From positions 50,144-114,143 of the forward strand of contig CBFCZK010000010.1 of NCBI GenBank assembly GCA_965602805.1: a DNA stretch of 64,000 bases, in the 5' to 3' direction. Source of the stretch: Thiomicrorhabdus sp965602805. GTDB lineage: Bacteria > Pseudomonadota > Gammaproteobacteria > Thiomicrospirales > Thiomicrospiraceae. Shown here piece after piece: positions 36,405-45,463 of the stretch. Numbering within the stretch: the first letter of the stretch is position 1; each line of letters begins with the position of its first letter. The notes beneath the pieces are model-generated. The model was not told where the DNA came from. It was given only the letters and a program-made list of their open reading frames with translations, and made no database searches. A program made the position numbers and the translations under genes.

Positions 36405-37160
36405 ATGGCTGTTGAAATGAATAATTTAAGCTCCATCCAAGCCTATCAAAAATCTGCTGGGCTCGAGAATGCAAACCCTGACAACCAGGGTAGACGTGCC
36501 CTTGGCCAACCAGAACAAGCGAATCAAACGCGCCAAACCAATCAGGCAAATCAACCTGACTTACCTGAGCAAGCCTCCATGCAAGCCACTCAAGCAACGA
36601 TTCGTACTGAACGTCAAGCTAGTTTGGTCGCACACTTATTTGGAGATGGCGCCTCTGCTTCTGCAGACTCCTTGAAATTGACTTTTCAGGCAGCCATGGA
36701 AAAAATCAATGAAGTGCTGAGTGCTGAATTTGGCATTACCGAAGATGGCGCTGCGCCCATTAGTGAAGAAGCCTTAAAAGCACAAGGAGGCATGGAGTAT
36801 TGGACACCAGAAAATACCGCGAAACGCATTGTCGATGGTAGCACGGCTTTCCTTGCTGGTTTTCAAGCCGCCAACCCAGAGCTTGAAGGCGAAGCTTTAA
36901 TTGATCGTTTTATGGAAGTGGTCGGTGGTGGAATTGCTCAAGGCTTCGATGAGGCGAAAGGACTGCTGGGCGACCTAGACGTGCTTAAAGGCGACATTGC
37001 AGACAATATCGAATCAACCTTTAAATTAGTACAAGATGGATTACAAAACTTTCGTAATCAATATTTAGGTATTACAACGGAAACGGCTGTGCCGATGGCT
37101 GAAACGTCTACCGAAACGCCTGAAGCTGAAATTGATATCACAAACAGCGACAACGCTTAA
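36405..37160 (+). CDS. DUF5610-family protein
   Basis: 251 residues, no signal peptide. The N-terminus (about 1-60) is low-complexity, rich in Gln, Asn and Ala with NQTRQTNQANQ-type repeats. The middle and C-terminal part (about 75-220) is helical, with YWTPENTAKRIVDGSTAFLAGFQAANPELEGEALIDRFMEVV and GFDEAKGLLGDLDVLKGDIADNIESTF. This matches my memory of DUF5610, a family often found near flagellar or surface genes. No flagellar genes are in view. The function is unknown. Confidence 0.72.
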   Translation: MAVEMNNLSSIQAYQKSAGLENANPDNQGRRALGQPEQANQTRQTNQANQPDLPEQASMQATQATIRTERQASLVAHLFGDGASASADSLKLTFQAAMEKINEVLSAEFGITEDGAAPISEEALKAQGGMEYWTPENTAKRIVDGSTAFLAGFQAANPELEGEALIDRFMEVVGGGIAQGFDEAKGLLGDLDVLKGDIADNIESTFKLVQDGLQNFRNQYLGITTETAVPMAETSTETPEAEIDITNSDNA

Positions 37161-37203
37161 ATTCTTTTAAGGCTGTTTTGCTGTTGCGTCAACTAAATGA
37201 CAG

Positions 37204-37237
37204 ACAATAAAAAAGGGCCATTAGGCCCTTTTTTATT
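37204..37237. terminator. Bidirectional terminator between DUF5610 gene and response regulator
   Basis: CAATAAAAAAGGGCC, loop ATTA, and the exact reverse complement GGCCCTTTTTTATTG: 15-bp perfect arms with A- and T-runs. The outer arms are the same as in the 58-bp palindrome at 33188. Confidence 0.92.
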
Positions 37238-37285
37238 GAGTTCGATATTAAACCATTCTATCGTCAAAGCGATTCGAACGACTGA

Positions 37286-37939
37286 TTATTCAATCTCTTC
37301 CAATCTTACTTTTGTTAGACCCGTCTCATTTGCATAGTTGGTTAACTCTGCCGTTGAAGTCGCACTCATTTTGGTCATCAAGTTCTCACGGTGTTTAGAA
37401 ACCGTACGATCACTGATTTCTAACATCTCTGCAATCTCTTTAGTCTTATAACCTTCCGCAACTAACTTAACAACTTGCTTTTCACGAACCGACAAACGCT
37501 TATTGGTTAAGCCTGCCGCTTCTTCCAAAATAGGCTGGATTTCAGAATGAATAAACAACTCATCTTTCATCACTTGATGAACACCCTGAATCAACTCTTT
37601 TGGCGAGATTGATTTCATGGCAATACCACTCACACCTAACTCAAGAACTTCATTCCAAACATTGGTCGTTTCTGCCGCTGTTAGAACAATCACTTTCGTT
37701 TCTGCATAACGCTTTTTAATATGACTAATGGCATTTAAACCACTTAACTTTGGCATCGATAAATCCAAAAGTACAACTTGAGGAGATTTCGTTCTAACCA
37801 ACTCTAAACACTCTAAACCATCTTCCGCTTCACCAACGACAACAAAGTCTGATTCTGCTTGAAGAATTGATTTGAATCCAGCTCTTACTAAAGCATGATC
37901 TTCCGCCAATAAAATACTAATTTTTTCAGACATATACAT
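37286..37939 (-). CDS. NarL/FixJ-type response regulator
   Basis: 217 residues. Receiver domain with acidic pair in LLAEDHALVRAGF, phosphoacceptor D59 (VVLLDLSMP) and switch lysine K109 (IAMKSISP). The C-terminal LuxR-type helix-turn-helix (about 145-205) contains LSVREKQVVKLVAEGYKTKEIAEMLEISDRTVSKH. Encoded 55 bp downstream of a hybrid histidine kinase on the same strand, so the two are a likely pair, resembling the BarA/UvrY arrangement; the regulon is unknown. Confidence 0.93.
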   Translation of the reverse strand: MYMSEKISILLAEDHALVRAGFKSILQAESDFVVVGEAEDGLECLELVRTKSPQVVLLDLSMPKLSGLNAISHIKKRYAETKVIVLTAAETTNVWNEVLELGVSGIAMKSISPKELIQGVHQVMKDELFIHSEIQPILEEAAGLTNKRLSVREKQVVKLVAEGYKTKEIAEMLEISDRTVSKHRENLMTKMSATSTAELTNYANETGLTKVRLEEIE

Positions 37940-37994
37940 TACTCAACTTGAAAGTTATTAAGTTAAAAACTTATTCAAAGGTAAACTCATTTAA

Positions 37995-40157
37995 TTATTT
38001 CTCATTATGACTAATCATTAATGACTTCTCAAGGTATTTCAAGGAAAACTGTAGTTTTTCTAACACTAAATCCAACTTTTGCTGTTTAACGTCTGAAATT
38101 TTCTCATTTTTAACGATTTCTTCAACCGTTCTAAATAGATCCACCATATTATCTAACTGAAACAACATGCAGTTGCCTTTTAGATAATGTGCTTTAGCCG
38201 CTAACGCAAAACCGTTATTGACTTTATTCAAAGAGACCATTTCAGCCAGGCCTTCAGTCACTTCTGATAGAAACGAATCCATTAAAGCGTGAAACTGTGC
38301 CGGGACTTTATCAAAGGTATCTAAATCACTTTCTACGTCCACCGGCACCGTTTTTTTGGATGGCTGTGGTTTTGATGATATAGCTTGTGGCGCAGGAATT
38401 CTAGCCGACTTTGAAGAGTAGCTCTCTTGTAATAAGCCTACTATTTGTGTCTGAGTAACGGGCTTTACAAACCAACCATCAAAACCAATTGACTCCAAAG
38501 ATTCCCCAGGCGGAATAAATCCAGACTCTTCTCCACCCGCCGTAATAGCAAAAACCCCTTTTAACTGCTTGGCATGCACAGGATTTTCTTTGACACTCTG
38601 CTGAATTTTTTTACTCACTTCAAGACCATCTAAAAAAGGCATTTGAATATCCAAAAAGACAAAATCAAACTCACCTTCTTGATACATATTCCAGGCCTGG
38701 AGACCATCCTTTGCCTCAGTGACCGTGCAATTTTCTTCTTCTAAATATCCCGCCAAAACCATTCTATTAATTTTAGAATCATCCGCCACTAAGATCTTGT
38801 AGTGTTTTGTGGATTTATCAGCTTTACTCTTTTTATTAACGACATTTGGTTGTTCTGCACTTTTGGATTGAAAAGCCTCATTCATTGATGCATTGTCAGA
38901 GCTCTGTGATTCATGTGATTTTAATTTGACTTGCTTCGCGCGCGCGGTCTCTGCCTTGGTTGTCGCAGTATGACTGGGCAGATTAGATTTACCTTTATCA
39001 AGCCTATTTTCATCCGCAGGAGACAGAACTAAATTAACATAAAAAGAGGTGCTTACACCTACATTTGATTTAACAGATATCTCTCCCCCCATCAACAGAA
39101 CCAATTTTTTAACGACAAACAAACCTAAACCTGAGCCAATATTAAGACCACTACCTCGACTTTCTAATTGTTCGAAAGGTTCGAAAATACGCGCTTGTTG
39201 TTCTGCCGAAATCCCCTCACCTGAATCGGTTACTTTAAACAAAAAGTGATTGTCTGCTTTTTCACTGACCTCAACCGATACGCCACCAAACTGAGTAAAT
39301 TTAAGACTATTTACAATCAAATTTATTAAAATCTGCGACAGTCGGACACTGTCGCCAACCACTAGATCGCGCTCTCCTAAATAGACCATGGAGACAATTA
39401 AGTTTTTATCAGTGGCGATGGACTTCGTCAATTGCTTCACATTCTCCAACACCTCCTTTAAGGAAAAGCTCATAGGATGCAGAGTAATTACGTCATATTC
39501 CGTTTGCGAATAGGTCAAGATATCATTCACTAAAAAAATCGATTGTTCAGCGGTCATGTGAATCGTCTTTAAAGCGGTAAACGTCTCATCACTGACAGGT
39601 TCCACCATGAGCTGTTCTTGCAAGCGATCCACTAAGCTACTGATTCCTAGCAGTGGCGAACGTAATTCATGACTTAGCATTGCTAGAAAACGGGACTGTT
39701 TTTGATAGGAGTCGACAATAAACTTATTCTGTTCGACTAAATTCGCTTCCCTTGAAACCACTTCATTAAGGGAGAGACGCCCTTGAGAGTCCACCATTTC
39801 ACGTTCCAACTCCACCATTTCGGTGACATCGATACAGATGGCCCACACATAACGAATCCCGCTATTTTCAAAGACTCTTAAACGTTGCTGAAAGGATTTC
39901 TTACCCAAGCGCGTGTCAAAAGAAGCAACAAAGCGTACATTTTTTGAAGGGTTATCCAATATTTCTTGAATTTTGATCATCATCAGCGGAGTCGCATATT
40001 GACCCGTCAAATTATCAAGTTGGCGAACAGGGTTTATAAACAAAACCTGCAAAGCGTCAGACAACTCAAGGAGTTGATTATCACCCTCAACCGAATAGCG
40101 CCACCATAAAGCCTGATCCAACATTTCATTGGCAAAGGCACTGTTATCAAAACTCAT
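37995..40157 (-). CDS. Hybrid histidine kinase (PAS-like, HisKA, HATPase, REC, HPt)
   Basis: 720 residues without obvious membrane helices. A PAS-like N-terminus (about 1-120) is followed by the H-box SRFLAMLSHELRSPLLG (H163), an ATPase domain with INLIVNSLKFT, FKVTDSGEGIS and GSGLGLFVVKKLV, a receiver (ADDSKINRMVLAGYLEE.., D in VFLDIQMPFLDG), and a C-terminal HPt domain (KAHYLKGNCMLFQ). This makes a complete phosphorelay to the adjacent regulator. One palindrome core is present in the receiver, encoding Gln-Ala-Trp. Confidence 0.93.
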   Translation of the reverse strand: MSFDNSAFANEMLDQALWWRYSVEGDNQLLELSDALQVLFINPVRQLDNLTGQYATPLMMIKIQEILDNPSKNVRFVASFDTRLGKKSFQQRLRVFENSGIRYVWAICIDVTEMVELEREMVDSQGRLSLNEVVSREANLVEQNKFIVDSYQKQSRFLAMLSHELRSPLLGISSLVDRLQEQLMVEPVSDETFTALKTIHMTAEQSIFLVNDILTYSQTEYDVITLHPMSFSLKEVLENVKQLTKSIATDKNLIVSMVYLGERDLVVGDSVRLSQILINLIVNSLKFTQFGGVSVEVSEKADNHFLFKVTDSGEGISAEQQARIFEPFEQLESRGSGLNIGSGLGLFVVKKLVLLMGGEISVKSNVGVSTSFYVNLVLSPADENRLDKGKSNLPSHTATTKAETARAKQVKLKSHESQSSDNASMNEAFQSKSAEQPNVVNKKSKADKSTKHYKILVADDSKINRMVLAGYLEEENCTVTEAKDGLQAWNMYQEGEFDFVFLDIQMPFLDGLEVSKKIQQSVKENPVHAKQLKGVFAITAGGEESGFIPPGESLESIGFDGWFVKPVTQTQIVGLLQESYSSKSARIPAPQAISSKPQPSKKTVPVDVESDLDTFDKVPAQFHALMDSFLSEVTEGLAEMVSLNKVNNGFALAAKAHYLKGNCMLFQLDNMVDLFRTVEEIVKNEKISDVKQQKLDLVLEKLQFSLKYLEKSLMISHNEK
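38691..38700. repeat. Iterated palindrome core CCAGGCCTGG (inside hybrid kinase gene)
   Basis: The 10-bp core is intact, with flanks T and A. It is read as CAG GCC TGG (Gln-Ala-Trp) in the receiver domain. Confidence 0.8.
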
Positions 40158-40293
40158 TCAAAAACCTTACTTATGTTGTTACTGTATTTTTGCATTAAAC
40201 AGGCGTAAAATGAGCCCCATTCAATCTTATTTATCGGTTATTAAACCACGAATAACCTTCAACCACTTATATTAAAAGACCCTTCTAAAGACT

Positions 40294-41697
40294 ATGTCAG
40301 AAAATACTAAAACAGCGCAAACCCGAATTGAAAAAGACAGCATGGGGAGCTTAGAAGTTCCAATCGATGCACTTTATGGCGCACAAACCCAGCGTGCCAT
40401 CAATAATTTCCCTATCAGTGGCATCCCAATGCCAAAAGCCTTTATCCACGCACTATGTTACGTTAAGTTCGCCTGTTCGAGCAGTAACCATGAACTTGGG
40501 CTCTTAAGTGAAAAAAAGGCCGATGCCATTCAAACGGCTGCAAAGGAAGTGATTCAAGGTGGCTTTACAGATCAATTCCCTATTGATGTGTTTCAAACGG
40601 GTTCGGGTACCAGTACCAATATGAATGCCAATGAAGTGCTAGCCACACTCGCCAAACAGCTGACAGACGTAGAGGTACACCCGAACGATGACATCAATAT
40701 GAGTCAGAGTTCAAATGATGTCATCCCTACGGCGATTCACGTTGCCGCGGCCATCGCGTTAGAGGAAGCATTATTACCAGCACTCGTTCACTTGTCTGAC
40801 ACCATTAAAGATCGCGAAAAAGAACTTGCACACGTTATTAAAACCGGTCGCACACACCTCATGGATGCCATGCCAGTCAAAATGAGCCAAGAACTTTCAA
40901 GCTGGCGTGTTCAAATTACTGACAATATCAGTCGTTTAAAAGAGACCCAAAAACGTATTCAAAAACTTCCACAAGGTGGAACAGCGGTTGGTACCGGCAT
41001 TAACGCAGATCCAGAGTTTGGGCGTTTAGTCTCTGCCAATTTGGCAACGATTACCGCGGTTGAATTTGAACCAATGGAAAACTTATTTGTCGGTTTAAGC
41101 TCTCAAGATACGGCCTTAGAATTGAGTGGTCAGTTGAATGTATTGGCCGCGAGTTTAATGAAAATCGCCAATGATTTACGCTGGATGAACTCTGGGCCTT
41201 TAGCCGGTCTGGGTGAAATTCAATTGCCGGCCTTACAACCTGGTAGTTCAATTATGCCAGGTAAGGTTAATCCCGTTATTCCAGAAGCTGTTGCCATGGT
41301 TGCGGCGCAAATCATGGGGAACCATACCGCCATTACAATTGGCGCTCAATCTGGAACCTTTCAGTTAAATGTCATGCTACCTATGATTGCCCTCAATCTC
41401 CTACAAAGCATTGAGATTGCCGCAAATGCCTCTGTGCAACTAGCGGATCTAGCGATTAAAGGCTTTACCGTTAATCAAGCAAATCTTCAGAAAGCACTCG
41501 ATGTAAACCCTATTCTGGTGACCGCATTAAATACCGTGGTCGGTTATGAGAAAGGCGCGGCGATTGCTAAAGAGGCCTATCGAACAGGTAAGCCGGTATT
41601 AGACGTTGCTTTAGAGATGACGGATTTGGATGAAGCGACCTTAAAGCAATACTTAAACCCCGCTTTGCTAACCGAAGGTGGCAACCCTACAATTTAA
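40294..41697 (+). CDS. fumC: Fumarate hydratase class II
   Basis: Interconverts fumarate and malate in the TCA cycle. 467 residues, with QTGSGTSTNMNANEVLA, the SSNDVIPTAIHVA region, KTGRTHLMDAMP and the superfamily signature GSSIMPGKVNPVIPE. Oxygen-stable, iron-free class. Divergent from the hybrid kinase and followed 51 bp later by trxA. Confidence 0.97.
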   Translation: MSENTKTAQTRIEKDSMGSLEVPIDALYGAQTQRAINNFPISGIPMPKAFIHALCYVKFACSSSNHELGLLSEKKADAIQTAAKEVIQGGFTDQFPIDVFQTGSGTSTNMNANEVLATLAKQLTDVEVHPNDDINMSQSSNDVIPTAIHVAAAIALEEALLPALVHLSDTIKDREKELAHVIKTGRTHLMDAMPVKMSQELSSWRVQITDNISRLKETQKRIQKLPQGGTAVGTGINADPEFGRLVSANLATITAVEFEPMENLFVGLSSQDTALELSGQLNVLAASLMKIANDLRWMNSGPLAGLGEIQLPALQPGSSIMPGKVNPVIPEAVAMVAAQIMGNHTAITIGAQSGTFQLNVMLPMIALNLLQSIEIAANASVQLADLAIKGFTVNQANLQKALDVNPILVTALNTVVGYEKGAAIAKEAYRTGKPVLDVALEMTDLDEATLKQYLNPALLTEGGNPTI

Positions 41698-41748
41698 CCC
41701 CCCCTATTTATTAACATTTAAACTTAATGAAAGACTAAAGGAATTAAT

Positions 41749-42129
41749 ATGGCAGTTATCAACTTAAAAACGGATCAATTTGAAGAAACCATTAAAAACA
41801 ATGAAATCGTTATTTTAGATTTCTGGGCGGAATGGTGTGGTCCATGTAAACAATTCGGCCCTGTATTTGAAGAAATTTCAGAGAAATATCCTGAAATTGC
41901 ATTTTGTAAAGTCAATGTAGAAGAAGAGCAGGATTTGGCAGGCATGTTCCAGGTTCGTTCAATTCCAACCATTACTTTCATGCGCCAAGGCATTGTTGTT
42001 TTCTCTAATCCGGGTGCTATTCCTGGTAACGCATTAGAAGAAGGTATTAAGCAGTTAGTTGAGTTGGATATGGAGCAAGTACATAAAGACTTAGCCGCGG
42101 CACAAGCTAAGCAAGAATCTGAAGCTTAA
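41749..42129 (+). CDS. trxA: Thioredoxin
   Basis: A cytoplasmic disulfide reductant. 126 residues with the WCGPC active site (C30, C33 in FWAEWCGPCKQF) and the cis-proline segment VRSIPTITF. The C-terminus has an extension of about 15 charged and Ala/Gln-rich residues compared with E. coli TrxA. TAAAGGAATTAAT precedes the ATG. Probably read with fumC. Confidence 0.94.
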   Translation: MAVINLKTDQFEETIKNNEIVILDFWAEWCGPCKQFGPVFEEISEKYPEIAFCKVNVEEEQDLAGMFQVRSIPTITFMRQGIVVFSNPGAIPGNALEEGIKQLVELDMEQVHKDLAAAQAKQESEA

Positions 42130-42155
42130 TCCAGGCTCCTAAAGTTCGAAGAATT

Positions 42156-42182
42156 CTCCAAGGCAGCTCACTCGCTTTGGAG
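42156..42182 (+). terminator. Possible weak terminator hairpin after trxA
   Basis: CTCCAA (42156-42161) pairs with TTGGAG (42177-42182), with further GGC/GCT pairing inside. The T-run is interrupted, so activity is uncertain. Confidence 0.4.
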
Positions 42183-42364
42183 TCTCATTCTGTTTAATAC
42201 CAATTCATTCCCTTTCATAACCACTTCACAAAACACCTTCAACACGAGTCTATAAAGCGCTTCGAAAAGCCCTTAGTTTCGGATAATAATTCCAAAATAC
42301 GCTAACATAGCTATAATTCGTAAAAATCACTCTAGACATCCCCAATACACAGAAGGAAAGTAGC

Positions 42365-43207
42365 ATGCTTGTCACCCATTCAGGTCGTTTTCACGCCGAT
42401 GAAGTCTTTGCAATCGCCATGATTTTAATGATTGAAGACCGAGAAATCACACGTACAAGAGATGAAGAAATCATTCAAAAAGCCGATATTGTATTGGATG
42501 TAGGCGCTGAATATAATCCTGAAACATTACGCTTCGACCACCATCAAAATAGTTTTATCAAGGCCAGAGAAGACGGCACGCCCTACGCGACAGCAGGGTT
42601 GGTATGGGAACATTTTGGTGAACGCATTTTGGCTAAAAAAGGCCTTGAAGGCGATTATGAAAAGCAGTTTGCTTTGCAATGGGTCGATGACAAACTCATC
42701 AGTGATATCGATGCTGTTGATAATGGGTTGTTCACCGAAGATCCGCGCCCTTCGGTTTCAATGCTTGTAGGCATGATGAATACATCATCAACTGAAGAGC
42801 CTGAGCGACAAGCATTGGCTTTTCAACAAGCGATTGATTTTACCTCGGGTATTTTGAATAACTTTATTAAAGCCGCCATGAAAGAAGCTGAAGTGGTGGT
42901 TGAGCTTGAAGCCTGTGCCAAAAATGTTGAAGCAGGCATTCTCACATTAGACAAGAATCTGCCTTTCAAAGACTTTATCCGTTCACACCCAGAAATCACC
43001 CGCGTCGTCTATCCAAGAAGTGCGGAGCAATTTGGGGTTTTCTGTAACGGTAAAGAGAATCATCTCCCTGAAAGATTCCGAGGCTTGAGAGATGTTGAGC
43101 TCAATGAAGTCACTGGATTAACAGACACCATCTTTTGCCATAAGTCTGGCTTTATGTCTGTTTGTTTAAGTTTAGAAAGTGCTTTATTCATGGCTAAAAG
43201 CCAATAA
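42365..43207 (+). CDS. MYG1-family (UPF0160) DHH-type phosphoesterase/exonuclease-like protein
   Basis: 280 residues. The N-terminal VTHSGRFHADEVFAIAMI and RFDHHQNSF motifs supply the His/Asp metal ligands of the DHH-like MYG1 family. Later blocks are ADIVLDVGAEYNPE, DAVDNG and VVYPRSAEQFGVFC. Eukaryotic MYG1 is an RNA exonuclease; the bacterial role is not established. GAAGGAAAG precedes the ATG. The 235-bp gap upstream holds only the weak hairpin after trxA. Confidence 0.85.
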   Translation: MLVTHSGRFHADEVFAIAMILMIEDREITRTRDEEIIQKADIVLDVGAEYNPETLRFDHHQNSFIKAREDGTPYATAGLVWEHFGERILAKKGLEGDYEKQFALQWVDDKLISDIDAVDNGLFTEDPRPSVSMLVGMMNTSSTEEPERQALAFQQAIDFTSGILNNFIKAAMKEAEVVVELEACAKNVEAGILTLDKNLPFKDFIRSHPEITRVVYPRSAEQFGVFCNGKENHLPERFRGLRDVELNEVTGLTDTIFCHKSGFMSVCLSLESALFMAKSQ

Positions 43208-43217
43208 AAACAAACCT

Positions 43218-43228
43218 ACCAGGCCTGC
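43218..43228. repeat. One-sided variant of the iterated palindrome (ACCAGGCCTGC)
   Basis: The left arm is complete; the right arm has C where the consensus has G. It lies between the MYG1-family gene and the BFD-like gene. Confidence 0.6.
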
Positions 43229-43309
43229 TAGATTGTAGAAAGTACAAAACATTCAAGTGTAATCGACTCAATAGGCTTAATGCCATACTCATAAAATGAC
43301 AGCAAACGT

Positions 43310-43570
43310 ATGATAGAAGATGCTTTAAATAAACTACCTGAGATTCTGACAAGGGATTTAGATCGAAACTTGTGTGTCTGTAATGATGTACTCAGAATTG
43401 ATGTCATCCAAGCAATCGTAGATGGCGCAGACACGCTTGAAAAGGTGCGCGTAAAAACCTATGCGTTCGATGGCAATGGGTGTTGCAAACGTCAAGTACA
43501 ACGTCTTTTAGATTGTTTGATAGAAGATGAATCTCTAATTCCGTCCGAAAAAAACAAAACCCCACTTTAA
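43310..43570 (+). CDS. BFD-like [2Fe-2S]-type small protein with altered cysteine spacing
   Basis: 86 residues. The first half of the fold fits bacterioferritin-associated ferredoxin-type domains: LCVCNDVLRIDVIQAIVDGADTLEKVR gives a CxC pair (C22, C24) and the usual helix. The second pair is unusual: C58 and C59 are adjacent (GNGCCKRQVQRLLDC), whereas the family normally has CxxC, with a further C69 beyond. Cluster binding is therefore uncertain. No strong ribosome site is seen. Confidence 0.65.
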   Translation: MIEDALNKLPEILTRDLDRNLCVCNDVLRIDVIQAIVDGADTLEKVRVKTYAFDGNGCCKRQVQRLLDCLIEDESLIPSEKNKTPL

Positions 43571-43649
43571 GCGTGGCTGAAAAAAGGGGAATTTTCTGTT
43601 AAAAGTTTTGTCCATTAGCAACCAAAGATGATCATAAGACGCCTGTTTT

Positions 43650-43661
43650 ACCAGGCCTGGT
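43650..43661. repeat. Iterated palindrome ACCAGGCCTGGT (last perfect copy in the window)
   Basis: Intergenic, in the 225-bp gap between the BFD-like gene and the convergent tpsB. Confidence 0.9.
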
Positions 43662-43795
43662 GATTTCAAATATCAACCAAAACAAGGCCTCTTGAATTTA
43701 AAAATTCAGTGCAAAGGCATTTAAACGGCCAATATATAACCGCTTTAGAAAATCAGTTCATACCCGTTGAATTCTAGCATTTTTAAACAAATCAC

Positions 43796-45463
43796 TTACA
43801 GCCAAGAAATATTTATGCCAGCATGAATCATAGGGGTACTTTGATTTGCTTCAACCGGATTATCTTCCATTGGATACCCTACAGAGACTCGTGCGTTAAA
43901 ACGTCTGCCTACATCTATTATTAAGCCTACACCCATACTGGTCAGGAAATCATCCTTAGTGATGCTTTGCCCTGGAATATAAGGAAAAGCGCCACCATGA
44001 TCGAAAAATACAATACCTTGTACTGTATGACTAAGATTATTAGTCTCTTCGGTTGGGGATGAATTAATCAATACATGACGCATTTCTAGGCTTGTAAAAT
44101 AACCATTACGCCCCGATAGCAAACCTTCTGAAAAGCCTCTCACAGTATTCAATCCACCAATCTGAAACTGTTCACCAGAAGGTATAATTTCCGAAGCAGA
44201 ATACTGCAATCCGGCACGCACTAACATGGTCGTTTTGTCCGATGTTTTTTCCATAAAAGAGGCATTTGCACGATAGTAGGTAAAGGCTTCTTCGCCCCCC
44301 AATTCTTTGGTACCAAAATTGAGACTATTATCCACTGACCAAGCATAATCGTCATAATGGGCTTCCCCGCTAACCCCCAGAGAGATTACTTTTAAATCTG
44401 TATCCTGCTGTACAAACCCACTGAATTCACTCACCGAATTACGCGCCGATAAACGCCCATAAGCTGCCCACTGACGATTAGTGTTCACCGAGAATGGCTG
44501 CACGACCCCAAAGGTTACATCTCGAGAACTACCCGTAATGTCCAAAGGCACAAAAGGGCCTTCAACGATTTCAATCGCCCCGCCGTTAAATGATGTTTCA
44601 AGTCTCATGTCATCATCCGTGATAGGAATCGAATAGGTCATTCCAAGACTTTTCGAACCCTCCGAGCCCGTCACGACAAATTGTAAATAATCATTATCTC
44701 CAACAAGATTTTTACCTGTAAAGATTGCGCCAATACGCCCTAAACCAACCGTCTCTCGACCTGCATTATCAGCAAACGTGACAAATTGAAAACGCTTAGG
44801 TTCCTCTACGGCAATCGAAATATCGGTCGTACCCACCTTTGCACCTGCTGCGATACTGGCACTTAATTTAGATTCATACAGTGCGTTATAACGAATCAAA
44901 TCGGCTTCCAATTGCGCCACCGAAACTAAATTACCCGGTTTTTGTTTAATTCTGTCATTCACAAAACCTTTATTAAGAGAGCTTGTGCCCAACACTTTTA
45001 CCTCACCCACTCTAGCTTCAATCAAGCGAATTTTGACAATACCCTCTTTAACATCCTGCGGTGGCAAAATCGCCCGAGCCGTTTTAGCCCCTTTGGTTTC
45101 ATACAGTGTATTTAAAGCATTAACCGCATCAAATAAATCCTTAAGACTTACCTTTTTGTTTTCATAAGCCATCAGAACCCCCTTAATCTCAGCAGAACTC
45201 AAAATTTCTGAGGGATTAACTTCAAAGCGATTCACCTCAATGTTTTTAACATCAGAAGCACCACTCATTGCCTTACCTTGTTTAGGCAAGGTAATGACTG
45301 GTTTGTCAGGCGCCAACTTCTTGAGTTTTTCTTCTTCTAGATAACGCTCTAAAAGTTCTTTATCGAGACTTTGAACGGCTGCGGCATCCGGTACAGTTGC
45401 TGCATACAGGTTAAAACTCGCGCCTAATAATGAGACTAAAAGTATTTTTTTAAAATTTTTCAT
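43796..45463 (-). CDS. Two-partner secretion outer-membrane transporter (TpsB)
   Basis: 555 residues with a signal peptide (about 1-21, FNLYA-ATV). A Lys/Glu-rich linker is followed by two POTRA domains (about 75-150 and 155-225, the second ending IAVEEPKRFQ), then a 16-strand-type barrel. The invariant VRGF motif of the L6 loop is present (LNTVRGFSEG), with the conserved FFDHGG element, and the chain ends in aromatic-hydrophobic NISWL. It belongs to the FhaC/ShlB/HMW1B family and should export the giant TpsA. Its ATG overlaps the tpsA stop codon by one base, so the two are translationally coupled. Confidence 0.94.
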   Translation of the reverse strand: MKNFKKILLVSLLGASFNLYAATVPDAAAVQSLDKELLERYLEEEKLKKLAPDKPVITLPKQGKAMSGASDVKNIEVNRFEVNPSEILSSAEIKGVLMAYENKKVSLKDLFDAVNALNTLYETKGAKTARAILPPQDVKEGIVKIRLIEARVGEVKVLGTSSLNKGFVNDRIKQKPGNLVSVAQLEADLIRYNALYESKLSASIAAGAKVGTTDISIAVEEPKRFQFVTFADNAGRETVGLGRIGAIFTGKNLVGDNDYLQFVVTGSEGSKSLGMTYSIPITDDDMRLETSFNGGAIEIVEGPFVPLDITGSSRDVTFGVVQPFSVNTNRQWAAYGRLSARNSVSEFSGFVQQDTDLKVISLGVSGEAHYDDYAWSVDNSLNFGTKELGGEEAFTYYRANASFMEKTSDKTTMLVRAGLQYSASEIIPSGEQFQIGGLNTVRGFSEGLLSGRNGYFTSLEMRHVLINSSPTEETNNLSHTVQGIVFFDHGGAFPYIPGQSITKDDFLTSMGVGLIIDVGRRFNARVSVGYPMEDNPVEANQSTPMIHAGINISWL

